Part shown: one piece after another, positions 1-6,587 of the stretch
Numbering within the stretch: the stretch's first letter is position 1
Layout: every line of letters starts with the position of its first letter
NCBI GenBank assembly: GCA_008933045.1
Contig: WBXJ01000009.1
Span: 1-23,906 of the forward strand
Direction of reading: 5' to 3'
Length of the DNA stretch: 23,906 nucleotides
Source of the DNA: Verrucomicrobiota bacterium
Lineage (GTDB): Bacteria; Verrucomicrobiota; Verrucomicrobiia; Limisphaerales; SXQI01
Notes under the pieces: generated by a model
Told to the model about the DNA's origin: nothing
The model's database searches: none
What the model saw: only the letters and a program-made list of their open reading frames with translations
Translations under genes and position numbers: made by a program

Positions 1-107
1 GCGATCAAACGGCAAACCGCCAGCACAGCCACGGTAAAGAGGATGCGCGACTTCAATTCAGGGATCTTGAAGCAGTTTGAAAATGTGTTGGCTATAGCTC
101 CGAACAT
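1..107 (-). CDS. secY: Protein translocase subunit SecY, N-terminal part only
   Basis: This is the beginning of SecY, the multi-spanning membrane pore of the Sec translocon. The window edge cuts it after about 35 residues. The visible protein begins MFGAIANTF and continues with a KIPELKSRILFT stretch and a hydrophobic run, matching the cytoplasmic N-terminus and start of transmembrane segment 1 in SecY. The ATG at 107 is the only reasonable start, because an in-frame TGA lies four codons upstream. No strong ribosome binding site is visible. It lies 35 bases after rplO, the standard last position of the spc operon, which supports the call despite the short length. Confidence 0.9.
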   Translation of the reverse strand, partial: MFGAIANTFSNCFKIPELKSRILFTVAVLAVCRLI

Positions 108-142
108 GCGGATGATTCAGAAAGGGTTTGGGGGCAGAGTGC

Positions 143-610
143 TCAAATTGAGCGACTCGCCTTGGCAACCACCACTTCGCAAGTGCCGCCGAGAGCCTCG
201 ATCTTTTCGCGTGCAGTCGTGCTAAAGGCATGAGCAACGACCGTAAGCTTACGGGTCAAGTCGCCTGTGCCAAGAATTTTGACTCCGTCACCACGACCAT
301 GAGCGACATTGACGGCCCGTAAAGCGGCCTCATCAACGCGAGCACCGTCCTCAAAACGATTCAACGAACGCAGATTGACCTCCACGTAGTTGATCTTATG
401 CATGGCATTGCTGAACCCACGCTTTGGAATGCGGCGGAATAACGGCATTTGGCCGCCTTCAAATCCGGGACGAATCGAGCTACCCGAACGGGCACTCTGA
501 CCTTTACCGCCACGACCACTTGTTTTGCCGTGACCACTGGATTCACCTTGACCCAAACGTTTACGACGGTGTTTGGCTCCAGGACGAGGTTTTAAATCAT
601 GTAGACGCAT
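143..610 (-). CDS. rplO: 50S ribosomal protein L15
   Basis: L15 is a large-subunit protein that binds 23S rRNA late in assembly. The 155-residue product is close to the usual family length. It opens MRLHDLKPRPGAKHRRKRLG, followed by the Gly/Arg-rich SSGHGKTSGRGGKGQ segment (about residues 24-39) that threads into the rRNA, then the globular C-terminal domain. It starts only 10 bases after the rpsE stop, so there is no room for rpmD (L30), which usually sits between these two genes. secY follows. Confidence 0.97.
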   Translation of the reverse strand: MRLHDLKPRPGAKHRRKRLGQGESSGHGKTSGRGGKGQSARSGSSIRPGFEGGQMPLFRRIPKRGFSNAMHKINYVEVNLRSLNRFEDGARVDEAALRAVNVAHGRGDGVKILGTGDLTRKLTVVAHAFSTTAREKIEALGGTCEVVVAKASRSI

Positions 611-620
611 AACAAATTAA

Positions 621-1352
621 TCAAAGGGACGGGGCCACAGGTGCAAGACGCATGGAAATGTCACGGGAACGATAGATCTCTTCGCGTAAACGTAGGCTTA
701 ACAAGGCTTTCAATGTTGCCTTAGCGACATTGGCGGCGTTGCTCGAACCCATGGACTTGGTCAGAATATCTTTAATACCTGCAGACTCCAAGACAGCACG
801 AACTGTTTTGCCGGCAATAATGCCAGTTCCAGGAGAAGCGGGTCGTAGCAGCACTTCGGCACCACCGAAACGGGAGAGCACATGGTGTGGGATTGTGGTC
901 TGTTTCAAAGAAACAGCGACCATGTTGTGCTTAGCGTCCTCTCCACCCTTACGGATGGCATCGGAAACCTCGACGGACTTGCCCAAACCAAGACCTACCC
1001 TGCCCTGTTTATCACCGACGACAACAAGAGCACTGAAGCTAAAACGTCGACCGCCCTTAACCACTTTAGAGGAACGATTGATGAAAACGACCTTTTCAGT
1101 CAACTCAACGCCATCCTTAGCGTCGGAACCCCCGTCGCTTCCGTCACTGCGACGGCGCGGTCCGCGTCCGCCAGGACCACCGGCGTTGCCGCCACGTCCA
1201 CCACCACGTCCGCCGGGGCCGCCGGGGCCACCAGGTCCACGTGCGCCAGGCCCACCGGGTCCACGTGCGCCGCCACCGGGACCACCAGGTCCACGTCCGG
1301 CGAAGCCGCCGCGTCCACCACCGCCTTGGGGTTTTTTAGGTAAATCTGCCAC
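621..1352 (-). CDS. rpsE: 30S ribosomal protein S5 with a long Gly/Arg/Pro-rich N-terminal extension
   Basis: S5 helps form the mRNA entry channel with S3 and S4 and affects decoding accuracy. The conserved body starts near residue 83 (ELTEKVVFINRSSKVVKGGRRFSF) and carries the double-stranded-RNA-binding fold and the C-terminal domain. Residues 9-68 are almost entirely Gly, Arg, Pro and Ala with repeated GGPG and RGG motifs, followed by an acidic/serine linker (70-80). At 243 residues it is about 75 longer than the E. coli protein. The start is GTG at 1352, supported by an AGGAGA ribosome binding site 7 bases upstream, so the extension lies inside the translated frame. It is 20 bases after rplR. 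The extension's function is unknown. Confidence 0.95.
   Translation of the reverse strand: MADLPKKPQGGGGRGGFAGRGPGGPGGGARGPGGPGARGPGGPGGPGGRGGGRGGNAGGPGGRGPRRRSDGSDGGSDAKDGVELTEKVVFINRSSKVVKGGRRFSFSALVVVGDKQGRVGLGLGKSVEVSDAIRKGGEDAKHNMVAVSLKQTTIPHHVLSRFGGAEVLLRPASPGTGIIAGKTVRAVLESAGIKDILTKSMGSSNAANVAKATLKALLSLRLREEIYRSRDISMRLAPVAPSL
1150..1335. repeat. GC-rich low-complexity repeat inside rpsE
   Basis: Imperfect short direct repeats encode the GGPG/RGG-type extension of S5. The 15-base unit ccaccaggtccacgt occurs exactly at 1228-1242 and 1282-1296, with a related copy around 1251-1271. The coding strand carries many GG runs, so G-rich RNA structure is possible. Such repeats tend to expand and contract by slippage, so the extension length may vary between strains. 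Confidence 0.7.
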
Positions 1353-1372
1353 GATACGTTCTCCTATTAAAA

Positions 1373-1735
1373 TTAAAATTTCAGGCCAGCTTCGCGCGCG
1401 GCATCAGCCAGCGCCTTCACTTTACCATGATAGCGAGCACCTGCCCGATCAAAGACCACAGCACTAACTCCGAGCGCTTGAACTGCTTGCGCAGCCTCTT
1501 TGCCGATCAACGCTGCGTTGGCAACGTTTGCACGACCCTTGGACTCTGTATCACCCTTCTTTAACGTGGTAGCACTCGCGATGGTTCTCCCGAGAGAATC
1601 ATCAATGAACTGAACGAACACGTTGCGGTTGGTGAATTTCACAGCCATGCGCGGACGCAATGTGGTGCCAACGACTTTCTTACGGATGCGCCAGCGGCGA
1701 AGCTGACGTAGTTTATTCTTAGTTTGTGGTCTCAT
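1373..1735 (-). CDS. rplR: 50S ribosomal protein L18
   Basis: L18 binds 5S rRNA together with L5 and anchors it to the central protuberance. The 120-residue product has the basic N-terminus (MRPQTKNKLRQLRRWRIRKK), then RPRMAVKFTNRNVFVQFIDD and a typical C-terminus with DRAGARYHGKVKALADAAREAGLKF. Length and motifs match the family. The ATG lies only about six bases from the base of a predicted hairpin and has no obvious ribosome binding site between them, unlike rpsE just downstream. Confidence 0.97.
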   Translation of the reverse strand: MRPQTKNKLRQLRRWRIRKKVVGTTLRPRMAVKFTNRNVFVQFIDDSLGRTIASATTLKKGDTESKGRANVANAALIGKEAAQAVQALGVSAVVFDRAGARYHGKVKALADAAREAGLKF

Positions 1736-1741
1736 CGATTT

Positions 1742-1766
1742 GGGATTGCGGATTTTGCCGCAACCC
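1742..1766 (-). promoter_or_regulatory. Hairpin directly upstream of the rplR start codon
   Basis: On the transcribed strand the arms GGGTTGCGG and CCGCAATCCC flank a six-base loop (CAAAAT). They pair as nine base pairs with one bulged base. The base of the stem is six nucleotides from the rplR ATG, in a 63-base gap that is large for this operon. No U-tract follows, so it is not a standard terminator. A role in translation control or RNA processing is inferred. Confidence 0.5.
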
Positions 1767-1798
1767 GAATTAAAATTTGTAGTAAAAAATCCAAAAGC

Positions 1799-2335
1799 TT
1801 ACTGAACGGTCTTGCCTTCTTTGCGCTTGACCTTCTCACCGACGTAACGAACACCCTTGCCCTTGTAAGGCTCTGGGGGATAATAGGCGCGAATCTCGGA
1901 AGCCACCAAACCAACCACCTGCTTATCAGGGCCTTCGATGGTCACCTTGGTGTTCTCTTCAACTGTCACCTTGATCTGGTCGGGAATCGGGTAGAGGAGC
2001 GGATGCGAATAGCCAAGCGTGAGATTGACATTCTTACCCTGCACAACGGCCTTGAAACCAACGCCTTGAATCTCGAGCTTCTTGACAAAACCATCGCTGA
2101 CACCCTTCACCATGTTCTGCACAATGGAGCGAGTCAAACCATGCAATGCCTTGGCCTCTGAATCATCGCCGTCACGAGTGACCACGACTTTATCGCCTTG
2201 CACCACAACGATGGAACGTTTTGGTGCATCAAACTTGAGCTTACCCTTAGGGCCATCCACCGAGACGCAGCGTCCCTTGATGTCAACCTTGACCGAGGCC
2301 GGGATGGTTACCGGAATTTTTCCAATCCGTGACAT
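1799..2335 (-). CDS. rplF: 50S ribosomal protein L6
   Basis: L6 binds 23S rRNA near the sarcin-ricin loop and the factor-binding site. The 178-residue protein begins MSRIGKIPVTIPASVKV and has two tandem copies of the L6 fold. The C-terminal signature reads IRAYYPPEPYKGKGVRYVGE. Length is standard. It starts 11 bases after rpsH and is followed by a 63-base spacer before rplR. Confidence 0.97.
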   Translation of the reverse strand: MSRIGKIPVTIPASVKVDIKGRCVSVDGPKGKLKFDAPKRSIVVVQGDKVVVTRDGDDSEAKALHGLTRSIVQNMVKGVSDGFVKKLEIQGVGFKAVVQGKNVNLTLGYSHPLLYPIPDQIKVTVEENTKVTIEGPDKQVVGLVASEIRAYYPPEPYKGKGVRYVGEKVKRKEGKTVQ

Positions 2336-2346
2336 AACTTAAAAGT

Positions 2347-2733
2347 TTACCAAATAAAACAAAGAATCTCACCGCCCACATTTTGCTTGCGTGCTTGGAC
2401 GCCTGTCAAAACCCCTCTAGGAGTTGAGACAATCGCTGTGCCCATGCCGCCGAGAACTCGAGGGATCTCGGTTGATCCAACATATCGACGAAGCCCGGGT
2501 GTGCTCACGCGGCGTAAACCGACAATGACGCCCTTACGTCCTTGATATTTGAGACGCACGCGAAGCTTTTTAATTTTGCTACCTTCGACGTTGAAGTCGG
2601 TGACGTAGCCTTCATGCTTCAGAATTCGAGCAATGCTCTCCTTCATCTTGGAGTGGGAAACCTCGATCTCTGGAAGCAACGCTAGGCTGGCGTTGCGGAT
2701 ACGGGTCAATAAATCTGCAATAGGATCGCTCAT
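2347..2733 (-). CDS. rpsH: 30S ribosomal protein S8
   Basis: S8 is a primary 16S rRNA binder of the central domain, and in E. coli it is also the translational repressor of the spc operon. The 128-residue product begins MSDPIADLLTRIRNA and ends with the conserved GVLTGVQARKQNVGGEILCFIW block. It is four bases after rpsN. Whether S8 autoregulates here is not visible from the sequence. Confidence 0.97.
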   Translation of the reverse strand: MSDPIADLLTRIRNASLALLPEIEVSHSKMKESIARILKHEGYVTDFNVEGSKIKKLRVRLKYQGRKGVIVGLRRVSTPGLRRYVGSTEIPRVLGGMGTAIVSTPRGVLTGVQARKQNVGGEILCFIW

Positions 2734-2737
2734 AGAA

Positions 2738-3007
2738 TTACCAACTGGATTTCGTCACGCCCGGAATTAAGCCGTTCAATGCCAATTCACGGAAGGTTAG
2801 ACGGGAGCAACCAAATTTGCGAATGAACCCATGGCGACGACCAGTCATCGAGCAACGATTGGTGACACGCACAGGGCTCGCGTTTTTCGGCAGTTTAATG
2901 AGACCGGCATAATCGCCCTTTGCCTTCAGCTCCGCACGGAGCTTGGCATATTTTAACACGGTCGCGCGTTTTTTCTTTTCGCGCTCCAACCAAGAAGCTT
3001 TAGCCAT
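2738..3007 (-). CDS. rpsN: 30S ribosomal protein S14, long zinc-independent form
   Basis: S14 is a small-subunit head protein. The 89-residue product begins MAKASWLEREKKK and contains NRCSMTGRRHGFIRKFGCSR and IPGVTKSSW. This is the long type, without the paired CxxC motifs of the zinc-binding short form. Two isolated cysteines (in NRCS and FGCS) do not make a zinc site. It sits between rplE and rpsH with 4-5 base gaps. Confidence 0.97.
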   Translation of the reverse strand: MAKASWLEREKKKRATVLKYAKLRAELKAKGDYAGLIKLPKNASPVRVTNRCSMTGRRHGFIRKFGCSRLTFRELALNGLIPGVTKSSW

Positions 3008-3012
3008 ATCAA

Positions 3013-3558
3013 TTATCGAGATTCCGAAAAGGGCATACCCATCATTTTCAAAAAGTCCAACGCTTCCTCATCCGTCTTCGCGGAGGTAACGATGGTGACA
3101 TCCATCCCCTGTGTCCGTTTAATTTTCTCCAAATCAATCTCAGGGAAGATTGTCTGATCCGCGAGTCCAAGGGAATAATTCCCACGCCCATCAAACGAGC
3201 GGCGCGAAACTCCACGAAAATCGCGAATACGAGGAAGAGCGGCCGCCACTAACCGGTCAAAAAACTCAAACATCGCATCACGACGTAGCGTTACGTGGCA
3301 ACCAATCGATTGGCCTTCGCGTAGCTTGAAGTTCGCAATACTCTTACGGGCCTTGTTGATAACGGGTTTGCGTCCGGTGATCAAGGTTAAATCGCGAACC
3401 GCTTCATCAACGGCACCCTTCTCCAACGAGGCACTCACACCCATGTTAATGACAATTTTTGTCATTGTGGGGACTTGGTGAGAGTTCTTGTAGGAACGTT
3501 TTTCAGTGAGCGCGGGCTTCACTTCTTCGGAATACTTTTTTGAAAGTCTGGAATTCAT
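3013..3558 (-). CDS. rplE: 50S ribosomal protein L5
   Basis: L5 binds 5S rRNA and contacts the P-site tRNA region at the central protuberance. The 181-residue protein shows MTKIVINMGVSASLEKGAVDEAV, ITGRKPVINKARKSIANFKLR, and a C-terminal half with GVSRRSFDGRGNYSLGLADQTIFPEID and GMDVTIVTSAKTDEEA, all typical of L5. Length is standard. Five-base spacers to rplX and rpsN suggest tight translational coupling. Confidence 0.97.
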   Translation of the reverse strand: MNSRLSKKYSEEVKPALTEKRSYKNSHQVPTMTKIVINMGVSASLEKGAVDEAVRDLTLITGRKPVINKARKSIANFKLREGQSIGCHVTLRRDAMFEFFDRLVAAALPRIRDFRGVSRRSFDGRGNYSLGLADQTIFPEIDLEKIKRTQGMDVTIVTSAKTDEEALDFLKMMGMPFSESR

Positions 3559-3563
3559 ACTAA

Positions 3564-3839
3564 TTAAGCCTTCGTTTCCGCAGAGCCTCGCTTGGAAGCA
3601 CGAGCATCGAAGTTTGTGACGGTCATCACATTAGAAATGTGGACTGTCCCTTCACGCTGGATGATCGCACCTTGGGGGTGCTGTTGACTCTTCTTGGTGT
3701 GACATTTGATCATCTTGATTCCTTCAATAATCACACGGTCCCCGGCGGAAGCGACACTGATCACCTTGCCTCGTTTACCGCGCTCGGCTCCAGAGATAAT
3801 TACCACCTCTTGGCCCTTTTTAACATGTGTCTTTGACAT
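3564..3839 (-). CDS. rplX: 50S ribosomal protein L24
   Basis: L24 is an early assembly initiator that binds the 5' domain of 23S rRNA. The 91-residue product has the KOW motif near its N-terminus (KGQEVVIISGAERGKRGKVISV, residues 8-29) and the conserved HPQGAIIQREGTVHISNVM block. It is slightly shorter than the roughly 100 residues common in other bacteria, with a shortened C-terminus. It follows rplN after 37 bases. Confidence 0.95.
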   Translation of the reverse strand: MSKTHVKKGQEVVIISGAERGKRGKVISVASAGDRVIIEGIKMIKCHTKKSQQHPQGAIIQREGTVHISNVMTVTNFDARASKRGSAETKA

Positions 3840-3876
3840 ACTCTGACGTGTTCGAAATTGTTGTTCGCGCTGGATG

Positions 3877-4242
3877 CTATACGACCTCAGGAGCGAGCGA
3901 AATGATCTTCATGAACTTTTTCTCACGTAACTCACGGGCAACAGGCCCGAAAATACGTGTGCCGCGAGGATTGTTATCCTTATCGATAATCACAATCGCG
4001 TTGGAATCAAAACGCAGGTAAGAACCGTCTGCTCGGCGGATCGCATCACGAGTGCGAACCACGACAGCATTGACAACTTCACCCTTTTTGACTGTCCCAT
4101 CTGGAGTTGCCTCTTTGATGTGAGCCTTAATAATGTCGCCGACTGCGGCGTAGCGTTGGTTCTTCCCCAAGACACCAATCGTGGCTGCACGTTTGGCACC
4201 TGAGTTATCAGCCACGTCTGTAATTGAACGAATTTGAAGCAT
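3877..4242 (-). CDS. rplN: 50S ribosomal protein L14
   Basis: L14 lies at the subunit interface and contributes to bridge B8. The 121-residue protein starts MLQIRSITDVADNSGAKRA and ends with GTRIFGPVARELREKKFMKIISLAPEVV, the near-invariant family ends. Internal motifs include GDIIKAHIKEATPDG and RFDSNAIVIIDKDNNP. Length is the standard 120-122. It is 15 bases after rpsQ. Confidence 0.98.
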   Translation of the reverse strand: MLQIRSITDVADNSGAKRAATIGVLGKNQRYAAVGDIIKAHIKEATPDGTVKKGEVVNAVVVRTRDAIRRADGSYLRFDSNAIVIIDKDNNPRGTRIFGPVARELREKKFMKIISLAPEVV

Positions 4243-4257
4243 AAAATTTGCCTAAGT

Positions 4258-4554
4258 TTAAACGGCCACAGGTTCCGCGTCTTTGTTGTGTTCGACGACC
4301 TCGACTAAACGCCAAGACTTGAGCTTGGAGAGTGGACGGGTCTCTTGGATCAGAACGCGATCACCCACCTTGGCTTCGCTCTTCTCATCGTGGGCGTAAA
4401 GCTTATGGAATTGGGTGACAACCTTCTTGAATTGAGGATGGCGAAAGCGGCGTTCGACTCGCACAACAATGGTCTTAGTCATCTTGTTTGAGATGACTTC
4501 GCCGGTGCGTTCCTTGCGGTGGCTGCGCGCTGGGGTAATCGGTGTTTCTGACAT
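4258..4554 (-). CDS. rpsQ: 30S ribosomal protein S17
   Basis: S17 is a primary 16S rRNA-binding OB-fold protein. The 98-residue product has the core RTGEVISNKMTKTIVVRVERR (about residues 16-36), then the HKLYAHDEKSEAKVGDRVLIQETRPLSKLKSWRLVEVVE block. The N-terminal dozen residues and the C-terminal tail (HNKDAEPVAV) extend modestly past the minimal family length. It is 12 bases after rpmC. Confidence 0.96.
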   Translation of the reverse strand: MSETPITPARSHRKERTGEVISNKMTKTIVVRVERRFRHPQFKKVVTQFHKLYAHDEKSEAKVGDRVLIQETRPLSKLKSWRLVEVVEHNKDAEPVAV

Positions 4555-4566
4555 ACAGTGGGCAGT

Positions 4567-4764
4567 TTAGGCGACTTTATTGCGGAGAACAGTGAGCTGA
4601 GTCTCGAGGCGAGCAATTTCCTTACGGAGAGTGCGCATCTGAGATGGCTTATCCAATTGGCTGGTGGCCTGGCGCAAGCGCAGGTTGAACAGTTCCTGGC
4701 GCATGTCGCGGCCCTTTGCCGCTAATTCGACAGCCGTTAAATCTTGATAATTCGTCTTCTTCAT
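4567..4764 (-). CDS. rpmC: 50S ribosomal protein L29
   Basis: L29 is a small two-helix protein near the polypeptide exit tunnel, next to L23, where chaperones and SRP dock. The 65-residue product begins MKKTNYQDLTAVELAAKG and contains ELFNLRLRQATSQLDKPSQMRTLRKEIARLETQL, the family signature. The open frame continues upstream to 4932, but that would overlap rplP by about 150 bases. The ATG at 4764, preceded by an AGAGAG purine run, gives the standard length and a 13-base gap after rplP. Confidence 0.95.
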   Translation of the reverse strand: MKKTNYQDLTAVELAAKGRDMRQELFNLRLRQATSQLDKPSQMRTLRKEIARLETQLTVLRNKVA

Positions 4765-4777
4765 CTCTCTGGGCCTC

Positions 4778-5197
4778 TTAGGAAATTGCGTGGCGTGAAA
4801 TAAACTTGGTTCGGATGGGCAACTTGTCAGCGGCCAAACGCATCCCTTCCCGGGCAATGGCCTCGGTAACCCCATCCACCTCAAACAAAACAAGTGCTGG
4901 TCGGACAACTGCAACCCATGACTCAACTCCACCTTTACCGGTACCCATACGAACTTCTAACGGTTTTTTGGTGTATGATTTGTCTGGAAAAATCCGGATC
5001 CATACCTTACCGCGTCGCTTCATGTAGCGGGTGATCGCAACACGAGCGGCCTCAATCTGCTTAGTGTCCATCCAGCATCGCTCCAACGCTTGCAACCCGT
5101 ATTCGCCAAAGGCGACGGTGTTGCCGCGCGTGGCAAGACCCCTGCGGGCACCACGCTGCATTTTGCGATACTTGACTCTGGCGGGCATCATCGACAT
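4778..5197 (-). CDS. rplP: 50S ribosomal protein L16
   Basis: L16 organises the A-site and the central protuberance base of the large subunit. The 139-residue protein reads PARVKYRKMQRGARRGLATRGN at its start, then WIRIFPDKSYTKKPLEVRMGTGKG and the ALVLFEVDGVTEAIAREGMRLAADKLP block. The start at 5197 is supported by an AAGAGGA ribosome binding site a few bases upstream. Methionines at residues 3 and 4 are alternative starts. A 67-base spacer containing a hairpin separates it from rpsC. Confidence 0.97.
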   Translation of the reverse strand: MSMMPARVKYRKMQRGARRGLATRGNTVAFGEYGLQALERCWMDTKQIEAARVAITRYMKRRGKVWIRIFPDKSYTKKPLEVRMGTGKGGVESWVAVVRPALVLFEVDGVTEAIAREGMRLAADKLPIRTKFISRHAIS

Positions 5198-5223
5198 AAC
5201 AAATCCTCTTAAATATTATTCTT

Positions 5224-5251
5224 GCCGACCTGCGGAACACGCAGTCACGGC
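5224..5251 (-). promoter_or_regulatory. Hairpin in the rpsC-rplP gap
   Basis: On the transcribed strand the segments GCC, GAC and TGCG pair with CGCA, GTC and GGC around a TGTTC loop. This gives about ten base pairs with small bulges. It lies between the rpsC stop and the rplP ribosome binding site. An A/U-rich stretch follows rather than a U-run, so termination is unlikely. An RNA-processing or regulatory role is only inferred. Confidence 0.35.
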
Positions 5252-5264
5252 TGGGTTGTTCAAC

Positions 5265-5954
5265 TTATGCGGGTTGGATCGACGGTGCGTCTAAGCGATC
5301 CCGCTCACGATCCGCAACAGAACGCATCGGTTTGTTCTCACCCTTGCAAATCCAGCATTTAATCCCAAGCTTTCCGTAAACGGTGTTAGCTTCGGCAAAA
5401 CCATAATCAATATTGGCACGTAATGTGTGCAGTGGAACGCTCCCCTGATGGTAGGACTCCACTCGAGCAATTTCAGCTCCACCCAAACGACCGGCGCAAC
5501 GAACCTTAATTCCTACTGCCTTGAAATCCATGGCAGTTTGCACAGCCTTCTTCATCGCACGGCGGAAGGAGATACGGCGCTCCAACTGCATGGCGATATT
5601 CTCGGCAACCAATTGAGCATCAATTTCAGGGCTCTTGACTTCCTGAATGTCGACATAGATGTCTTTGCCGGTCATCTTAGCCAGGTCTTCCTTGATCTTG
5701 TCGATCTCAGTACCTTTGCGTCCGATAACAACACCGGGACGAGCAGTAAAAATCGTGATGCGGCAACGATTAGCGGCACGCTCGATTTGAATGCGTGGCA
5801 CCGATGCTGACTCAAGCTTGGACTTGAGAATTTGGCGAATCTTTTGATCCTCGGCGAGTAAACGACCGAATTCCTTTTTGGTGGAATACCACTTGGAACG
5901 CCAGTCTTTATTAACGGCGATACGGAAACCGATCGGGTTGGTCTTTTGTCCCAT
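5265..5954 (-). CDS. rpsC: 30S ribosomal protein S3
   Basis: S3 forms part of the mRNA entry channel and helps unwind mRNA. The 229-residue protein starts MGQKTNPIGFRI, has the KH domain with its GxxG loop (VIGRKG, residues 76-81), and a C-terminal domain with GRLGGAEIAR and GSVPLHTLRANIDYG. An unusual local CWIC (residues 200-203) replaces the more common VWI sequence; it is isolated and unlikely to bind metal. rplV ends four bases upstream of its start. Confidence 0.97.
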   Translation of the reverse strand: MGQKTNPIGFRIAVNKDWRSKWYSTKKEFGRLLAEDQKIRQILKSKLESASVPRIQIERAANRCRITIFTARPGVVIGRKGTEIDKIKEDLAKMTGKDIYVDIQEVKSPEIDAQLVAENIAMQLERRISFRRAMKKAVQTAMDFKAVGIKVRCAGRLGGAEIARVESYHQGSVPLHTLRANIDYGFAEANTVYGKLGIKCWICKGENKPMRSVADRERDRLDAPSIQPA

Positions 5955-5958
5955 ACGA

Positions 5959-6291
5959 TTAGAGGTCGGATACGATTATTCTGACGTGGCAATTCCGTTT
6001 GAGGATCGGGCCCATCGAGCCACGAGCCTTGGGTGTGACACGCTTATAGGTGGTAGCGGCACCGGCCACGGCTTCTTTGACAACCAAGGAAGCTGGGTCC
6101 AAACGATGGTTATGCTCGGCGTTGGCAATCGCAGACTTCAAAGTCTTGGACACCACACGAGCGGACTTACGAGGGATAATAGCGAGGACAGCCATCGCTT
6201 TAGTGGCGGGTAAGCCCTGAATTTGGCGTACGACCTCACGCATCTTCTGCGGAGACATACGCACGTTTCGAGTAATCGATAAAACATCCAT
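5959..6291 (-). CDS. rplV: 50S ribosomal protein L22
   Basis: L22 lines the nascent peptide exit tunnel with an extended beta-hairpin. The 110-residue product contains NVRMSPQKMREVVRQIQGLPATKAMAVL, SAIANAEHNHRLDPASLVVKEA and the tunnel-loop region RVTPKARGSMGPILKRNCHVRIIV. This is the standard length and order. It is 11 bases after rpsS. Confidence 0.97.
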   Translation of the reverse strand: MDVLSITRNVRMSPQKMREVVRQIQGLPATKAMAVLAIIPRKSARVVSKTLKSAIANAEHNHRLDPASLVVKEAVAGAATTYKRVTPKARGSMGPILKRNCHVRIIVSDL

Positions 6292-6302
6292 ACAATTAAA
6301 GG

Positions 6303-6584
6303 CTATTTGGCCTCAGCTTTAGCAGTGTGCGCACCGTGTTTCTTGAAGGTTCGCGTCAGGGAGAACTCTCCCAGCCGATGGCCAACCATGTTCTCGGTGA
6401 CGAACACCGGGTGAAAAATCTTGCCGTTATGCACACTAAAAGTGTGACCGACAAATTCGGGTGTGATCATTGATCGGCGCGACCAAGTTTTGATCGGCTT
6501 CTTGGATCCAGTAGCATTCATCTTCTGGATTTTCTCAATGACATGGGCGTCGACAAACGGCCCCTTCTTAATTGAACGTCCCAT
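6303..6584 (-). CDS. rpsS: 30S ribosomal protein S19
   Basis: S19 sits in the head of the small subunit and contacts L5 across a subunit bridge. The 93-residue protein starts MGRSIKKGPFVDAHVIEKI and has the near-invariant KTWSRRSMITPEFVGHTFSVHNGKIFHPVFVTENMVGHRLGEFSLTR core. It is three bases after rplB and runs closely into rplV. Confidence 0.98.
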   Translation of the reverse strand: MGRSIKKGPFVDAHVIEKIQKMNATGSKKPIKTWSRRSMITPEFVGHTFSVHNGKIFHPVFVTENMVGHRLGEFSLTRTFKKHGAHTAKAEAK

Positions 6585-6587
6585 AAA

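Noticed and set aside
730..1467. Long plus-strand Pro-rich frame of 245 codons
   Set aside because: It is the antisense shadow of the Gly-rich S5 extension and rplR; GC-rich repeats keep the other strand open.
4765..4932. Longer rpmC starting at 4932
   Set aside because: It would overlap rplP by about 150 bases; L29 starts at MKKTNYQDL.
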